A stretch of DNA of 64,000 bases from Exiguobacterium aurantiacum DSM 6208 (GTDB lineage Bacteria; Bacillota; Bacilli; Exiguobacteriales; Exiguobacteriaceae): contig NZ_JNIQ01000001.1 in assembly GCF_000702585.1 (NCBI RefSeq), positions 2,237,001 through 2,301,000 of the forward strand, given 5' to 3'. A program made the position numbers and the translations under genes. Numbering within the stretch: position 1 is the first letter of the stretch; each line of letters opens with the position of its first letter. Shown here in pieces: positions 8,376 through 19,434 of this stretch. The notes under the pieces were generated by a model. The model was given only the letters and a program-made list of their open reading frames with translations, was not told the origin of the DNA and did not search any database.

Positions 8376-10308
8376 ATTGTGAATCTTTAGCTTGTGCGTA
8401 GGTCACCGAATCGGTCCGGACGACTTCGCCGTCAACTTCGATCGTCGCTGTTCCGACTTCGCCTGGGGCGATGACGAGTGTGTACGAGTATGTCGTCGTC
8501 TCCGTTATTTTATCACGGAGCACCTCGATCTCACCACGTGCATCGACCGTACGAATGACGACCTCGACGGATTCAGCCGTCTCCCCTTCTGCCGGCGGCT
8601 CGATCTCGACGCTCACTTCACGTTCGATCGACGCATCGGTCGGCTCGACCCCGAGTGAGACGATGACCGTCAGCTCGGTGCCCGGGTCAACGGCCGTACC
8701 GGCCGTCGGGAGTTGCCGAATGATTTGATTTGCCGGCACACTCGTCGAATATTCGTCTCGCTTGACGATCTTCAAGTTGTTCTGTTCCGCGTAAGTCGTC
8801 GCTTCCTCGAACGTATACCCGGCCAAGTTGGCGAGCTCAATCTTATTGCTACCCGTCGACACGACGAGCGTGACCGTCACTTCGGACGGAATGACTTCTT
8901 CGCCTGGCGCGAGCGACTGCGAGATGACGTCCCCGCTGTCGACCGTCTCAGACGCTTCTTTTTGGATGTCGATATCCGTGAAATCTAAATCTTTCAACGT
9001 CCGTTCCGCCGCTGATTGCGACAATCCTTCGACGTCCGGCATTTGAACCGTCTCTTTACCGGCCGAGACGACGAGCGTGACCGTCGTGCCTCGTTTCGGC
9101 TTACGCCCGGATGGCGGGTTTTGAGAGATGACGTTCCCGGCCTCGATGTTATCACTCGCCCGTTCGGTCACGTCGACGACAAAACCGGACGATTCAAGTT
9201 CCGTCGTCGCGTCACCGACTGTCATGCCGACAACGTCCGGCACGACAGCGCGCGACATTTCATCAGCGACGACGTAAGCGCCGATCCCCCCGCCGATGAG
9301 CAAGAGCGCGAGGAGCAACCACAACCACCACTTCCGCTTTTTCTGCTTCGGTGGTTCAGCTTTTGGTTCGACCGGTTTGACCGGTTGCTCGGCGACGACT
9401 TTCGGCTCGTCCGGGACGACCGGTGCCATGACGAGTGTTTGATCGAACGCATCTTGTTCGGCGTTCACCCGCTTCGGCTCATTCGCCCGTTCCGGGTCAA
9501 GCGACGTCAGACAATCTTTTTTGAACGCCGCGACCGACGCATGTCGTGCCGCCGGTGATTTCGAGAGCGCCTGCATGATACAGTTCTCGAGCGCTTGTGG
9601 GATTTTTGGGTTCAAATCCATCGGTCGGATCGGGTCGTCTTGTAAATGTTGCAAGGCGACGGCGACCGGTGTCTCTCCGATGAACGGGACCCGCCCGGTG
9701 ATGAGCTCGTATAGAACCGCCCCGAGCGAATAGATGTCTGATTTTTCATCAGCGAACTTCCCGCGCGCTTGCTCTGGCGAGAAGTAATGGACAGAACCGA
9801 GCACCGACATCGTATGGGTGAGCGTCGCGTTCGACATGGCGACGGCGATGCCAAAATCGGTCACTTTCACGTTCCCGTTCTGGTCAATCATCATATTTTG
9901 CGGTTTGATATCCCGATGGATGATCCGATTCGCGTGGGCGTGGTCAATCGCATCACAAATCTGTCCCATGATGCGTAACGCCTCTTCGACAGATATGTAT
10001 TCTTCCTGCAAATATTGTTTTAACGTCATCCCATCGACATGTTCCATGACGATGTAATACAAATCTTCTTCTTCTCCGACGTCATAGATGGCGACGATAT
10101 TCGGATGATTCAGGCTGGTTGCCGCATGGGCTTCTCGTTCGAACCGTCTGATGAACTGTTCGTTATGTGAGAATTCAGATCGTAACACTTTGATGGCGAC
10201 GGTTCGGTTTAAAATCTCATCGTGAGCCCGATAGACATTTGCCATGCCGCCGCTGCCGATTTGCTGTTCGATCCGATAACGATCGTTGATTCGTTCTCCG
10301 CTTCGCAT
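8374..10308 (-). CDS. prkC: PASTA-domain serine/threonine protein kinase PrkC
   Basis: PrkC is a membrane kinase whose external PASTA repeats sense cell-wall muropeptides or lipid II. The cytoplasmic kinase domain has the glycine loop GSGGMA, Lys40, HRDIKPQN at 131-138 and DFG at 151-153. A linker rich in Pro, Glu and Lys leads to one membrane helix at about 327-347, three PASTA repeats, and a further C-terminal domain of about 95 residues that looks beta-rich. I choose ATG 10308 (644 residues) because AGAGGA sits 8 bp before it, whereas it would abut the ATG at 10317. It follows its phosphatase prpC, forming the usual kinase-phosphatase pair. Confidence 0.95.
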   Translation of the reverse strand: MRSGERINDRYRIEQQIGSGGMANVYRAHDEILNRTVAIKVLRSEFSHNEQFIRRFEREAHAATSLNHPNIVAIYDVGEEEDLYYIVMEHVDGMTLKQYLQEEYISVEEALRIMGQICDAIDHAHANRIIHRDIKPQNMMIDQNGNVKVTDFGIAVAMSNATLTHTMSVLGSVHYFSPEQARGKFADEKSDIYSLGAVLYELITGRVPFIGETPVAVALQHLQDDPIRPMDLNPKIPQALENCIMQALSKSPAARHASVAAFKKDCLTSLDPERANEPKRVNAEQDAFDQTLVMAPVVPDEPKVVAEQPVKPVEPKAEPPKQKKRKWWLWLLLALLLIGGGIGAYVVADEMSRAVVPDVVGMTVGDATTELESSGFVVDVTERASDNIEAGNVISQNPPSGRKPKRGTTVTLVVSAGKETVQMPDVEGLSQSAAERTLKDLDFTDIDIQKEASETVDSGDVISQSLAPGEEVIPSEVTVTLVVSTGSNKIELANLAGYTFEEATTYAEQNNLKIVKRDEYSTSVPANQIIRQLPTAGTAVDPGTELTVIVSLGVEPTDASIEREVSVEIEPPAEGETAESVEVVIRTVDARGEIEVLRDKITETTTYSYTLVIAPGEVGTATIEVDGEVVRTDSVTYAQAKDSQ

Positions 10309-10313
10309 CGGAT

Positions 10314-11048
10314 TCATCCTCTCTTTCTATCTGTAAACTGGACGATGGCGACAGTGATGTTGTCGCTCCCACCCAATCGATTCGCTTGATCGATCAATTG
10401 ATCCGCTTTGACGTCAGCAGAAAGCGGACGTTCGAGCACGCGCAAAATGTCCTCGTCCGTCAAATGAGTCGTCAACCCGTCCGTACAGATCAAGATCGTG
10501 TCAAACTCAGGTTCGGCCAACACTTGCAAATCAGGTTCGACGTGTTCATTCGATCCGATGGCACGCGTGATGATATTTCGTTTCGGGTGAACGCGCATCT
10601 CTTCCTCGGTCAACTCACCGAGCTGTTTCAACACGTTGACGTAGGAATGGTCCTCGGTCAACTGTGACAACGCTCCGTTACGAAGCGCATAGACGCGACT
10701 GTCACCGACGTGGACGATGACGATCGTCTCGTCGTGCCAACAGACGCCTGCGATCGTCGTCCCCATCATGAGAAGGTTCGACTGTTTCGAAAACGCGAGC
10801 ACTTGTTCATTCGCCAGTTCCACATTGTCGCGGAACCATTGTTCCATCTCCATCGGCGTGGCCGGAAGCGTCGGAAAAGCGCGACGAAACTGCTCGATGA
10901 CGAGCTGACTCGCGACTTCTCCGGCTTCATGCCCGCCCATCCCGTCGGCGACGAGGGCGATGCCGGCATGCTCGTCCCCTAAAATCAAGACGGCATCCTC
11001 ATTTTGCGCCCTCACCTGCCCACGATCGGTACGATAGGCTAATTCCAT
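10314..11048 (-). CDS. prpC: PP2C-family protein phosphatase PrpC
   Basis: PrpC is the manganese-dependent serine/threonine phosphatase that reverses PrkC phosphorylation. PP2C motifs are clear: QNEDA near the N-terminus, ADGMGGHEAGE, HVGDSR and GGSDNITVA at the C-terminus, which supply the metal-binding aspartates. I use ATG 11048, which gives 244 residues and an N-terminus (MELAYRTDRG) of the same length as Bacillus PrpC; GAGGT lies 10 bp upstream. ATG 11057, overlapping the rlmN stop as TAATG, is the alternative. Confidence 0.95.
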   Translation of the reverse strand: MELAYRTDRGQVRAQNEDAVLILGDEHAGIALVADGMGGHEAGEVASQLVIEQFRRAFPTLPATPMEMEQWFRDNVELANEQVLAFSKQSNLLMMGTTIAGVCWHDETIVIVHVGDSRVYALRNGALSQLTEDHSYVNVLKQLGELTEEEMRVHPKRNIITRAIGSNEHVEPDLQVLAEPEFDTILICTDGLTTHLTDEDILRVLERPLSADVKADQLIDQANRLGGSDNITVAIVQFTDRKRG

Positions 11049-11056
11049 CTCTCCCA

Positions 11057-12142
11057 TTACCTCGTTTCTTGTTCGCGCTCCTTCGCTCGAAGCTGCCCAC
11101 AAGCCGCATCGATGTCCGAACCTTGCTCGCGACGAATCGTCACGTTCACTTTTCGGTTTTTGAGCACTTTTTCAAAGGCAAAAATCTGGCTGCGCGGCGT
11201 CCGGACGTAGTCGCGCTCGAGCACGTGGTTGACCGGGATCAAGTTGACGTGGCATTTGACGCCTTTCAACAAGTCGGCAAGCTGATGCGCGTGTTCTTCC
11301 GTATCGTTGACGCCACCGAACAGACCGTATTCAAACGTGATGCGACGACCGCTCTTCTCCGTATAATAATTGACGGCTTCCATCAATTTATCCAAGTTGT
11401 AAGCACGGTTGATCGGCATGAGACGCGTCCGAATCTCTGTCGTCGGAGCGTGAAGGGAGATGGCGAAGTTGATGCGCATCCCTTCATCCGCGAACTTGTA
11501 GATTTTCGGAACGATACCGCTCGTCGAGACGGTGATGTGACGTGATCCGATGTTCAACCCATCGTCGTGGTTGATCGTACGGAGGAAACGCATCAATTCG
11601 TCATAGTTGTCAAACGGTTCCCCGATTCCCATGACGACGACCGAGTCGACCCGCTCGCCGCTCGCATCGAGCGCACGTTGCACATCAAGCACTTGGGCCG
11701 TGATTTCACCCGCTTCTAGGTTACGTTTCAACCCGCCTAACGTCGAGGCACAGAACGTGCAACCGATACGGCAGCCGACTTGTGTCGTGACACAGACCGA
11801 GTTACCGTATTCATGGCGCATGAGCACCGTCTCGATCGAATAGCCGTCTTGGAGTTCGAACAAGAACTTGATCGTGCCGTCTTTTGACTCTTGACGAACG
11901 AGTTCTTTTAGCGTCGTCAACTGGAACGCCGCATCGAGTTTCTCGCGGAGCGGTTTTGATAAGTTCGTCATATCTTCGAACGAAGTCACACGTTTGACGT
12001 ACATCCAGTCGTATAACTGTTTCGCCCGGAACGGTTTTTCTCCTGCTTCCACGAGCCATTGTTCGAGTTCCGTGTACGTCAATGAGTAGAGCGACGGCTT
12101 AGCGCCGACCAATGGATTTTTTTCAACTGCTTTTGGATTCAT
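11057..12142 (-). CDS. rlmN: Dual-specificity 23S rRNA/tRNA adenine-C2 methyltransferase RlmN
   Basis: RlmN is a radical-SAM enzyme that methylates C2 of A2503 in 23S rRNA and A37 in some tRNAs. The radical-SAM cluster motif is [10 protein letters not shown] (C-x3-C-x2-C). The catalytic cysteine pair should be the Cys in the GNSVCVTTQ strand region and the C-terminal Cys in DAACGQLRA. Length 361 fits the family. It sits between rsmB (4-bp gap) and prpC (TAATG junction), as in Bacillus. Confidence 0.96.
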   Translation of the reverse strand: MNPKAVEKNPLVGAKPSLYSLTYTELEQWLVEAGEKPFRAKQLYDWMYVKRVTSFEDMTNLSKPLREKLDAAFQLTTLKELVRQESKDGTIKFLFELQDGYSIETVLMRHEYGNSVCVTTQVGCRIGCTFCASTLGGLKRNLEAGEITAQVLDVQRALDASGERVDSVVVMGIGEPFDNYDELMRFLRTINHDDGLNIGSRHITVSTSGIVPKIYKFADEGMRINFAISLHAPTTEIRTRLMPINRAYNLDKLMEAVNYYTEKSGRRITFEYGLFGGVNDTEEHAHQLADLLKGVKCHVNLIPVNHVLERDYVRTPRSQIFAFEKVLKNRKVNVTIRREQGSDIDAACGQLRAKEREQETR

Positions 12143-12145
12143 GGT

Positions 12146-13474
12146 TTATACCTCTTTCTTGAAGGCGGCAATATAGAAGCCGTCCGTCCCAAACGTCGTC
12201 GGGAGTAATTTGAGTTCAGCGCGGTCCGATGACACCATCGGCCGTAATACTTCTGGAAGACGATCACGGAGTGTCTCATCCCACGTCAATCCGTTCGACA
12301 AAATGTAGTCGGCCTGCTCTTCATTTTCAGACGGGTCGATCGTACATGTCGAGTACACTAGCGTACCACCTCGTTTTAAGAGAGGCAAGACGGCATCAAT
12401 AATTTCACGTTGCACTTTCGGCAATCCGGCTAGCGCGGCTTTCTCTTTCGTCCATTTGATGTCCGGCTTCCGGCGAATGACGCCAAGACCTGAACAAGGG
12501 ACGTCAAGCAAGATGCGATCAAAGCTTTCCGGCTCGAACTTGTCACCGGCGCCGCGTGCATCGAGGGCCAGTGCGGTCACTCCATCGATGTGTAGACGCT
12601 TCGCTTGACGTTCGATCAATTTCGCTTTATGCGGATGCAAGTCGAGGGCGACGAGCGTCCCGCCGTCCATCCGTTCGGCCGTATGCATCGCTTTCCCGCC
12701 TGGTGCCGCGCATGCATCGAGCACGTGTGACGACGCCTCGGCATCGAGCGCGTCGGCGACGATCATCGAACTCTCGTCTTGGATCGACAACAGTCCGATG
12801 TCGATGAATGACGTCTGATGGACGTTTCCTGACTCGATGACGAGCCCGTCTGCCGACAAGACTGACGGTATCGCGACAACACCGACGTCAGCGAGGCGTT
12901 CGATCATCTCTGCGACGCTGGCACGTTTTCGGTTGACCCGAACTGTCACCGGAGCCGGTTCGTTGTTTAGTTTACACATCGCTTCCGTCGCTTCGACACC
13001 GTACGTCTCAATCCAGTCCGCGACGAGCCAGTCGGGATGGCTATGCTCGACGGCGATGCGCTCGGCGTCAGGCAGTCCACTCAAATCAGGGAACCCGTCA
13101 CGGATGACGTTGCGCAGCACACCGTTCACAAATTTCCCTGTGCCGGAATGCCCCATTCGTTTCGCGATCTCAACTGCTTCGTGCAATACGGCCCGGTCCG
13201 GCACTTTGTCGAGATAAAACAGTTGATACACGCTCATCCGGAGAAGCGGCAAGACGAAACGGTCGAGCTTTCTCGGGTTGTGGATTCGCTTCTCTAAAAT
13301 GTAGTCGAGCGTCCGTTTTCGCCCGAGCGTCCCATAGACGAGCTCGGTATATAAGCCGACATCTTTCGTCGCCAATTTCTTTTGGTTCAGCAACTCGTTG
13401 ACCGCGATCGTCGAGTAAGCCCCACCTTGTTCAATTTTAATCAGCGTCTCTAGCGCTGCGTGTCTGACATTCAT
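12146..13474 (-). CDS. rsmB: 16S rRNA cytosine-967 C5-methyltransferase RsmB
   Basis: RsmB methylates C967 of 16S rRNA. The N-terminal NusB-like RNA-binding domain is followed by a Rossmann methyltransferase domain with the SAM loop DACAAPGGKAMH, DVPCSGLG and the catalytic cysteine motif YSTCTIDPSENE. Length 442 is normal. It starts 3 bp after the fused def-fmt gene with AGGAGG as ribosome-binding site. The fmt-rsmB pairing is conserved widely in bacteria. Confidence 0.96.
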   Translation of the reverse strand: MNVRHAALETLIKIEQGGAYSTIAVNELLNQKKLATKDVGLYTELVYGTLGRKRTLDYILEKRIHNPRKLDRFVLPLLRMSVYQLFYLDKVPDRAVLHEAVEIAKRMGHSGTGKFVNGVLRNVIRDGFPDLSGLPDAERIAVEHSHPDWLVADWIETYGVEATEAMCKLNNEPAPVTVRVNRKRASVAEMIERLADVGVVAIPSVLSADGLVIESGNVHQTSFIDIGLLSIQDESSMIVADALDAEASSHVLDACAAPGGKAMHTAERMDGGTLVALDLHPHKAKLIERQAKRLHIDGVTALALDARGAGDKFEPESFDRILLDVPCSGLGVIRRKPDIKWTKEKAALAGLPKVQREIIDAVLPLLKRGGTLVYSTCTIDPSENEEQADYILSNGLTWDETLRDRLPEVLRPMVSSDRAELKLLPTTFGTDGFYIAAFKKEV

Positions 13475-13477
13475 GAT

Positions 13478-14863
13478 TTATCCTCCTAATCGGTCGCCGA
13501 CTTGTAACTTCTGTCCTGCGCCGCGCATGAACGTGGAACCGTCCATCCGTTTTTTACCGGCCGGTTGAAGCTCGACCACTTTGATCGCGACCGCATCGCC
13601 CGTCGCGACGACGAAACCGTCGTCTTCTAACCGGACGATCGTTCCGGGTTCACCTGTCCCGGTCGTCTTCTCACTCGAAAACACTTTCACCCGTTCGCCT
13701 GCAATCAATGTGTAGGCCGTCGGGAACGGATTCATGCCTCGAATGTGGTTGAAGATCGCTTCGCCCGGTTGAGACCAGTCTAACTGTTCCCGATCCCGGC
13801 TGATGTTCGGGGCGAACGTGACGTCACGCTCGTCTTGCGGTACCGCTTCAATCCAACCTTCGAGGAAAGCCGGCAACGTTTGAATCAATAAGTCCGATCC
13901 GGCGACCGCGAGCTTCTCAAACAGCGTCCCGACCGTATCCGTCTGTTCGATCGGTACGATCGTGTTCGCGATCATGTCACCTGCATCGAGCTTATCCACC
14001 ATATACATGATTGTCACGCCTGTCTCTTTCTCTCCATCAAGGATCGCTTGATGGATCGGCGCCCCGCCCCGATATTTCGGGAGCAGTGAGGCGTGGACGT
14101 TAATGGCGCCATGGGTCGGGGCCTCTAACAGCTCGGTCGGGACGATTTGCCCGTACGCCGCCGTCACGATCAAGTCCGGTTCGAGCGCTAAAATGTCCGC
14201 ATAATCGGTGCGGACTTTCTCTGGCTGCAACACCGGGATGCCGTGGCGGAGCGCACATTCTTTCACCGGCGTCGGCTTCAACTCTCGTTTACGTCCGACC
14301 GGTTTGTCCGGTTGTGAGACGACACCTACGACATTGTATCCTTCTTCGAGCAAGCGCTCAAGTACGGAAACGGCGAACGTCGGCGTGCCCATGAAGACGA
14401 TACGTTGGTCGGTCCCTTTCCGCGGGACGGCCAATTTATCGGTGAACAACACGCCGTCCAAATGATCGATCTCATGTTGAATCGCGCGGGCGAAAAAGCC
14501 GCTCGCCTTCACGTGTTGCTCGCGTCCTTTCATGTCTTGCGTCTTGACGACGATCGTCTCGTGGCGCTCGACAAACCCGAATTCACCAGGAATGCTCAGA
14601 CAACCTTCAAGTCCGACTTCTTTTCCAGACGTCTCGACGATCTCTGGATTGATCAAGACGAGCGGTCCCGTCTCATCATCGGTGTGAACGACGGCGAGCC
14701 GTTGATTCAAGTTCACTTGCGGGGCCGCAACGCCGACTCCGTCATACTCATACATCGTATCGAACAGCCGGTCGACCGTCTGGCGCAACTTCTTATCGAA
14801 TTTCGTCACCGGTTCACAAACGACACGTAAAATCTCGTTTGGTACTTCTACTACTTTATACAT
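13478..14863 (-). CDS. Fused peptide deformylase / methionyl-tRNA formyltransferase (Def-Fmt)
   Basis: One uninterrupted 461-residue frame encodes two enzymes that are normally separate. Residues 1 to about 145 are peptide deformylase: GVGVAAPQ at 42-49, EGCLS at 86-90 and HEIDH at 130-134 give the metal ligands and catalytic Glu. From about residue 154 it is methionyl-tRNA formyltransferase: [10 protein letters not shown], then Asn255 and His257 ([14 protein letters not shown]) and Asp293 (KLDAGD), the catalytic triad, and a C-terminal OB-like part. The linker AVPRKGTDQ is very short. No stop codon and no ribosome-binding site lie at the junction; the only in-frame start candidate, a TTG for the Leu of DKLAV, has no Shine-Dalgarno. 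ATG 14863 has GAGGTGG upstream. All key residues look intact in both halves. Confidence 0.93.
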   Translation of the reverse strand: MYKVVEVPNEILRVVCEPVTKFDKKLRQTVDRLFDTMYEYDGVGVAAPQVNLNQRLAVVHTDDETGPLVLINPEIVETSGKEVGLEGCLSIPGEFGFVERHETIVVKTQDMKGREQHVKASGFFARAIQHEIDHLDGVLFTDKLAVPRKGTDQRIVFMGTPTFAVSVLERLLEEGYNVVGVVSQPDKPVGRKRELKPTPVKECALRHGIPVLQPEKVRTDYADILALEPDLIVTAAYGQIVPTELLEAPTHGAINVHASLLPKYRGGAPIHQAILDGEKETGVTIMYMVDKLDAGDMIANTIVPIEQTDTVGTLFEKLAVAGSDLLIQTLPAFLEGWIEAVPQDERDVTFAPNISRDREQLDWSQPGEAIFNHIRGMNPFPTAYTLIAGERVKVFSSEKTTGTGEPGTIVRLEDDGFVVATGDAVAIKVVELQPAGKKRMDGSTFMRGAGQKLQVGDRLGG

Positions 14864-14874
14864 TTCATTCCACC

Positions 14875-17199
14875 TCACATGAATACGTATGGGTTAACAT
14901 CGATACTCAGTTGATATTCTTTCTTGCTGATCGCTTTCGCCCGCGCTTGTTGAAGCATGGCGAGCACCGGATAAAGCGCCTCGGGTTGTTTCGTCTTGAT
15001 GAACAGTTGATAGCGGTACATGTTTTTAAGTTTGGACAACGGGGCGGGCATCGGCCCGTTCAACCGCGACTGTTCGACGTGAGCGTTCATAAAGTCTTCG
15101 GCGAACTGCTCCGCCTCGGTTTGGGCGACGAGCGGATTTTCAGCCGCAACCGTGATGAGCGTCATGTACCAGTACGGCGGATGGCTCCCGACTTGCCGCA
15201 GCTTCATCTCTTGTTCGTAAAACGATTCGAAGTCGTGATGGCTCGCCGTCTCGATGACGTAATGGTCCGGGTTGTACGTCTGGACGTACGCCTCGCCCGG
15301 CAATTTGCCTCGTCCGGCGCGACCGGCGACTTGGGTCACGAGTTGGAACGTGCGCTCGGTCGCCCGAAAATCCGGCATGCCGAGCGTGGCGTCGGCCGCG
15401 AGCACCCCGACGAGCGTGACGTTCGGGAAGTCGAGCCCTTTGGCAATCATTTGCGTTCCGAGCAAAATATCGGCTTCCCCGTCCTCGAACCGTTTGAGTA
15501 GCTGCTCGTGCGACCCTTTCCGTGACGTCGTATCTTGGTCCATCCGAATGATTCGGGCGTCCGGGATCCGGTTCAACAGCTCGGTCTCGATCTTTTGTGT
15601 GCCGGTGCCGAACTGTTTGATTTTCTTGCTGTCACACGTTGGACATTTCGACGGCATGCCCATCTCATAGCCACAATAATGGCACTTCAGACGGTCGCCG
15701 TGCTGATGATACGTCAAGTTGACCGCACAGTGGGGACAGGTGAGTCCCTCGCCGCAATCCCGGCACATGACGAACGTCGTGAAGCCACGGCGATTGAGCA
15801 AGATGACGCACTGTTCTTTTTTCGCGATGCGGTCATTGATCGCTACAAATAAATCTTCCGAGAACATCGTCGTGTTCCCGCGGGCGAGCTCGCGCCGCAT
15901 ATCAATGATATGGACCGGCGGCATCTCTCCGCCGTATCGTTCTTTCAAATGTAAATAACGGTACACGCCTCGCTGGGCGCGGGCATACGTCTCGAGCGAT
16001 GGGGTGGCGCTGCCGAGCACGACCGGACAACCGTGGTAGCGGGCTCGCCAAATCGCGACGTCTCGGGCGTGATAGCGTGGGTTTTCTTCTTGTTTATACG
16101 TCGTCTCATGCTCTTCGTCGAGAATGATGAGGCCGATTCGTTCGAGCGGTGCGAACACGGCCGAACGCGCGCCGACGACGACATCGACTTCACGGCGTTT
16201 GATTTTCCGCCATTCATCATACTTTTCGCCTTGTGAAAGGGCGCTGTGCAGAACGGCGACCCGGTCACCGAACCGTCGTTTGAACCGTTTCACCATCATC
16301 GGAGTCAAACTGATTTCCGGGACGAGCAAAATCGCTTGTCGCCCTTCGTCGACGACACGTCCGATCGCTTCGAGGTACACTTCCGTCTTTCCGCTGCCGG
16401 TCACACCGTGCAACAATAGCGTCTCCCCCGCTTCCGCTTCGCGAATCGCTTTGACGGCGACCGTTTGACTGTCGTTCAACTCGACCGTCTCGGACACTTG
16501 TTCAATCAATGCGTACGGATCGCGATTTAATTCGACTTCGGTCACACGGACGGCGCCGAGCGACTCAAGCTTTTGCAGTTGCGAACGGGACAGCCCGATT
16601 TGACGGAGCGAAGACCAGTACATGCGCGGGACCTCTTCTAACAATCGAATCGCTTCAAGCTGTTTCTTCGCACGGGCCGGGACGACCGCCGCGTCGACGA
16701 GCTCGATGACGAGGTCCGTTTTGACCGTCCGTTTCTCTTTGAGGACGGGCGACAACGTCAACTCGCCTTTTTTCGCACGTTCTAAAATGACGGATTGGAC
16801 GTCTTTCGGATATTCCGATAAATGTGTGCCGGCACGGACACCTTCCGGCAGAGCCGTGCCGCTGATTTCTTTATCGTAACTCACTTTCAACGCGGCCGGG
16901 AGCATCGCGAGGAGAGCCGACGATCGAAAACATAGCGTCGTCTCTTTCACGTGCGTCGACAAGTCGAGCAGCTCCTCGGTCAACGAAGACGTCTCGTCCA
17001 ACAGCGCCTCGAGCGGTTTCAACCCTTCTCTCGTTCCGGCGGACACACCCGTCACGATGCCGAGCAGACGCCGAGAACCGAACGGGACCGAGACGCGCAT
17101 TCCTGGCTCGATGAGCGATTCGAACTGGACCGGTACCTCATAGTCGAACGGGCGGTCGATCGTGATGACCGGCGCATCGACGTGGACATGGGCAATCAT
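14875..17199 (-). CDS. priA: Primosomal replication-restart helicase PriA
   Basis: PriA recognises stalled forks and reloads the replicative helicase. The 774-residue protein has an N-terminal 3'-DNA-binding domain, then helicase motifs [11 protein letters not shown] (Walker A) and DEEHE, then eight zinc-binding cysteines in [19 protein letters not shown] and CPTC. It overlaps the coaBC stop by 4 bp (ATGA) and ends 11 bp before def-fmt, in the conserved order coaBC-priA-def-fmt. Confidence 0.97.
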   Translation of the reverse strand: MIAHVHVDAPVITIDRPFDYEVPVQFESLIEPGMRVSVPFGSRRLLGIVTGVSAGTREGLKPLEALLDETSSLTEELLDLSTHVKETTLCFRSSALLAMLPAALKVSYDKEISGTALPEGVRAGTHLSEYPKDVQSVILERAKKGELTLSPVLKEKRTVKTDLVIELVDAAVVPARAKKQLEAIRLLEEVPRMYWSSLRQIGLSRSQLQKLESLGAVRVTEVELNRDPYALIEQVSETVELNDSQTVAVKAIREAEAGETLLLHGVTGSGKTEVYLEAIGRVVDEGRQAILLVPEISLTPMMVKRFKRRFGDRVAVLHSALSQGEKYDEWRKIKRREVDVVVGARSAVFAPLERIGLIILDEEHETTYKQEENPRYHARDVAIWRARYHGCPVVLGSATPSLETYARAQRGVYRYLHLKERYGGEMPPVHIIDMRRELARGNTTMFSEDLFVAINDRIAKKEQCVILLNRRGFTTFVMCRDCGEGLTCPHCAVNLTYHQHGDRLKCHYCGYEMGMPSKCPTCDSKKIKQFGTGTQKIETELLNRIPDARIIRMDQDTTSRKGSHEQLLKRFEDGEADILLGTQMIAKGLDFPNVTLVGVLAADATLGMPDFRATERTFQLVTQVAGRAGRGKLPGEAYVQTYNPDHYVIETASHHDFESFYEQEMKLRQVGSHPPYWYMTLITVAAENPLVAQTEAEQFAEDFMNAHVEQSRLNGPMPAPLSKLKNMYRYQLFIKTKQPEALYPVLAMLQQARAKAISKKEYQLSIDVNPYVFM

Positions 17200-18386
17200 T
17201 GGATCGCATCCTTAAATTGAAGCAGCAACTCGTGCGCCAACTTCTGTTTCGATTGTCGCGGTAGACGGAGCGTGGATCCGTCCGCACGAAACAGTGTGAC
17301 CTCATTCTCCTCTGCCCCGAACCCGATGCCCGGCGTCGCCACGTGATTCGCCACGAGGTAGTCGACGCGTTTTTTCTCGAGTTTGTCCCGGGCATGCGTC
17401 TCTAACTGCTCCGTCTCGGCGGCGAAGCCGACGACCACTTGGTGCGTCTTCTTCATCCCGAGCGTCTTCAAAATATCGGTCGTCTCCTCGAGTTCGATCG
17501 TCAACGGTCCGTGCACTTTTTTATGTTTCTCGGCGTGGACCGTTTTCGGGCGGTAGTCGGCGACTGCCGCCGATTTGATGACGAGGTGTTGTGTGTCGAA
17601 ATGGCCGAGCACTGTCTCGAGCATATCTGCACTCGATTCAACGGGGATGGCCCTCACGCCGGCCGGGACCGGGATTTGCAACGGACCGTGCACGAGTGTG
17701 ACGTCCGCCCCCATATCTCGGGCCGCCTCGGCGAGGGCGACGCCCATCTTTCCTGACGAATCGTTCGACAGGAAGCGGACCGGGTCGATGCGTTCGACCG
17801 TTGGCCCCGCTGTCACGAGCACCCGTTTTCCGAGCAGATGTTTCGGGACGAACTGGCTCTCGATAATGCGCAACAAGTCTTCCGGTTCCGGTAAACGTCC
17901 CCCGCCGATCCAACCGCAGGCGAGGTTGCCGACACCCGGCTCGATGATTTGGTAACCGTATGATTTCAACGTCTCGATGTTACGTCGTGTCGCCGGATGG
18001 TCGAGCATATTGACGTTCATCGCCGGTGAGACGATGACCGGACATGTTGCCGCTAAGATCGAGGTCGTGATGAAGTCGTCGGCGATCCCATTGGCGAGCT
18101 TGGCGATCATGTTCGCCGTCGCCGGGGCGACGACGATCAAATCACTCGTGTCGACGACGTCGATATGCGCGATTTTCGTCGGATCGTGCTCTTCGAACAC
18201 GTCCGTATACACCGGATTGCGACTGAGCGCTTGAAACGTCGCTTTCCCGACGAACTGTTCAGCTGACTGCGTCATCGCCACGCGGACGTTCGCACCCGCT
18301 TGAACGAGTTTCGATGTGAGTGCACACGCCTTATAGGCGGCGATGCCACCACTCACGCAAAGCAAGATGTTCCGATCGTTCACCAT
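17196..18386 (-). CDS. coaBC: Bifunctional phosphopantothenoylcysteine decarboxylase / phosphopantothenate-cysteine ligase
   Basis: CoaBC performs two successive steps of coenzyme A synthesis. The N-terminal flavin-dependent decarboxylase (about residues 1-180) shows GGIAAYK, the catalytic His in AHIDVV, PAMNVNM and the substrate clamp ACGWIGGGRLPEP. The C-terminal ligase shows VTAGPTVERIDPVRF and KSAAVADYRP. Length is 396. The next CoA gene, coaD, is at 61.7 kb. An inverted repeat precedes the gene after rpoZ. Confidence 0.96.
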   Translation of the reverse strand: MVNDRNILLCVSGGIAAYKACALTSKLVQAGANVRVAMTQSAEQFVGKATFQALSRNPVYTDVFEEHDPTKIAHIDVVDTSDLIVVAPATANMIAKLANGIADDFITTSILAATCPVIVSPAMNVNMLDHPATRRNIETLKSYGYQIIEPGVGNLACGWIGGGRLPEPEDLLRIIESQFVPKHLLGKRVLVTAGPTVERIDPVRFLSNDSSGKMGVALAEAARDMGADVTLVHGPLQIPVPAGVRAIPVESSADMLETVLGHFDTQHLVIKSAAVADYRPKTVHAEKHKKVHGPLTIELEETTDILKTLGMKKTHQVVVGFAAETEQLETHARDKLEKKRVDYLVANHVATPGIGFGAEENEVTLFRADGSTLRLPRQSKQKLAHELLLQFKDAIQ

Positions 18387-18414
18387 TCACAATTCTCCCC
18401 TTTATAGACAATGA

Positions 18415-18440
18415 GACCCAAGTCGCAAACGACTTGGGTC
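18415..18440 (-). other. Perfect inverted repeat between rpoZ and coaBC
   Basis: GACCCAAGTCG and CGACTTGGGTC form an 11-bp perfect stem with a 4-base loop. There is no T run on the minus strand, so it is not a standard terminator; it could be an RNA-processing or stability hairpin inside the gmk-rpoZ-coaBC transcript. Confidence 0.6.
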
Positions 18441-18445
18441 ACCAT

Positions 18446-18654
18446 TCATCCGTTGTTTTTTTCGTTCACGATGATTGTCGTGTCACCCGAAAACAGTTCT
18501 TCTAGCGCTTGTCCGACCGGCTTATACGATTTTGGCGCGGTGATTTTCGGAGCTTTTCCGTCCTGGATTTGGCGGGCCCGCTTCGCGGCGACCGTTACGA
18601 TCGTATACTTCGACGGGATTGTACGTTGTAAGGCATCAATCGAAGGGTATAACA

Positions 18655-18655
<1 letters not shown>
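18446..18655 (-). CDS. rpoZ: DNA-directed RNA polymerase omega subunit
   Basis: Omega helps fold and assemble the beta-prime subunit. The 69-residue product has [25 protein letters not shown] and VGQALEEL, all family hallmarks. The start overlaps the gmk stop by one base (TAATG). The gmk-rpoZ pair is conserved across bacteria. Confidence 0.96.
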
Positions 18656-19296
<641 letters not shown>

Positions 19297-19368
19297 CTAA
19301 CATCACATTTCATAATAATAGCAGTCAATCGATTGTTACGGCAAGAAGAAGTTCGGATTTCCTACTTC

Positions 19369-19398
19369 ATCGTACCATATTTTCCGGTAATCTGATAA
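19369..19398 (-). promoter_or_regulatory. Candidate promoter for the gmk operon
   Basis: Minus strand TTATCA, 18 bp, then TACGAT preceded by TGG, which makes an extended -10. It lies about 90 bp upstream of gmk in the divergent gap shared with rqcH. Confidence 0.5.
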
Positions 19399-19434
19399 CG
19401 TAGAGACAGAAAAAGAACAAAGGTGATGAGACTA

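Noticed and set aside
18411-18445. A classical terminator between rpoZ and coaBC
   Set aside because: The stem is perfect but there is no T run on the minus strand; kept only as an inverted repeat.
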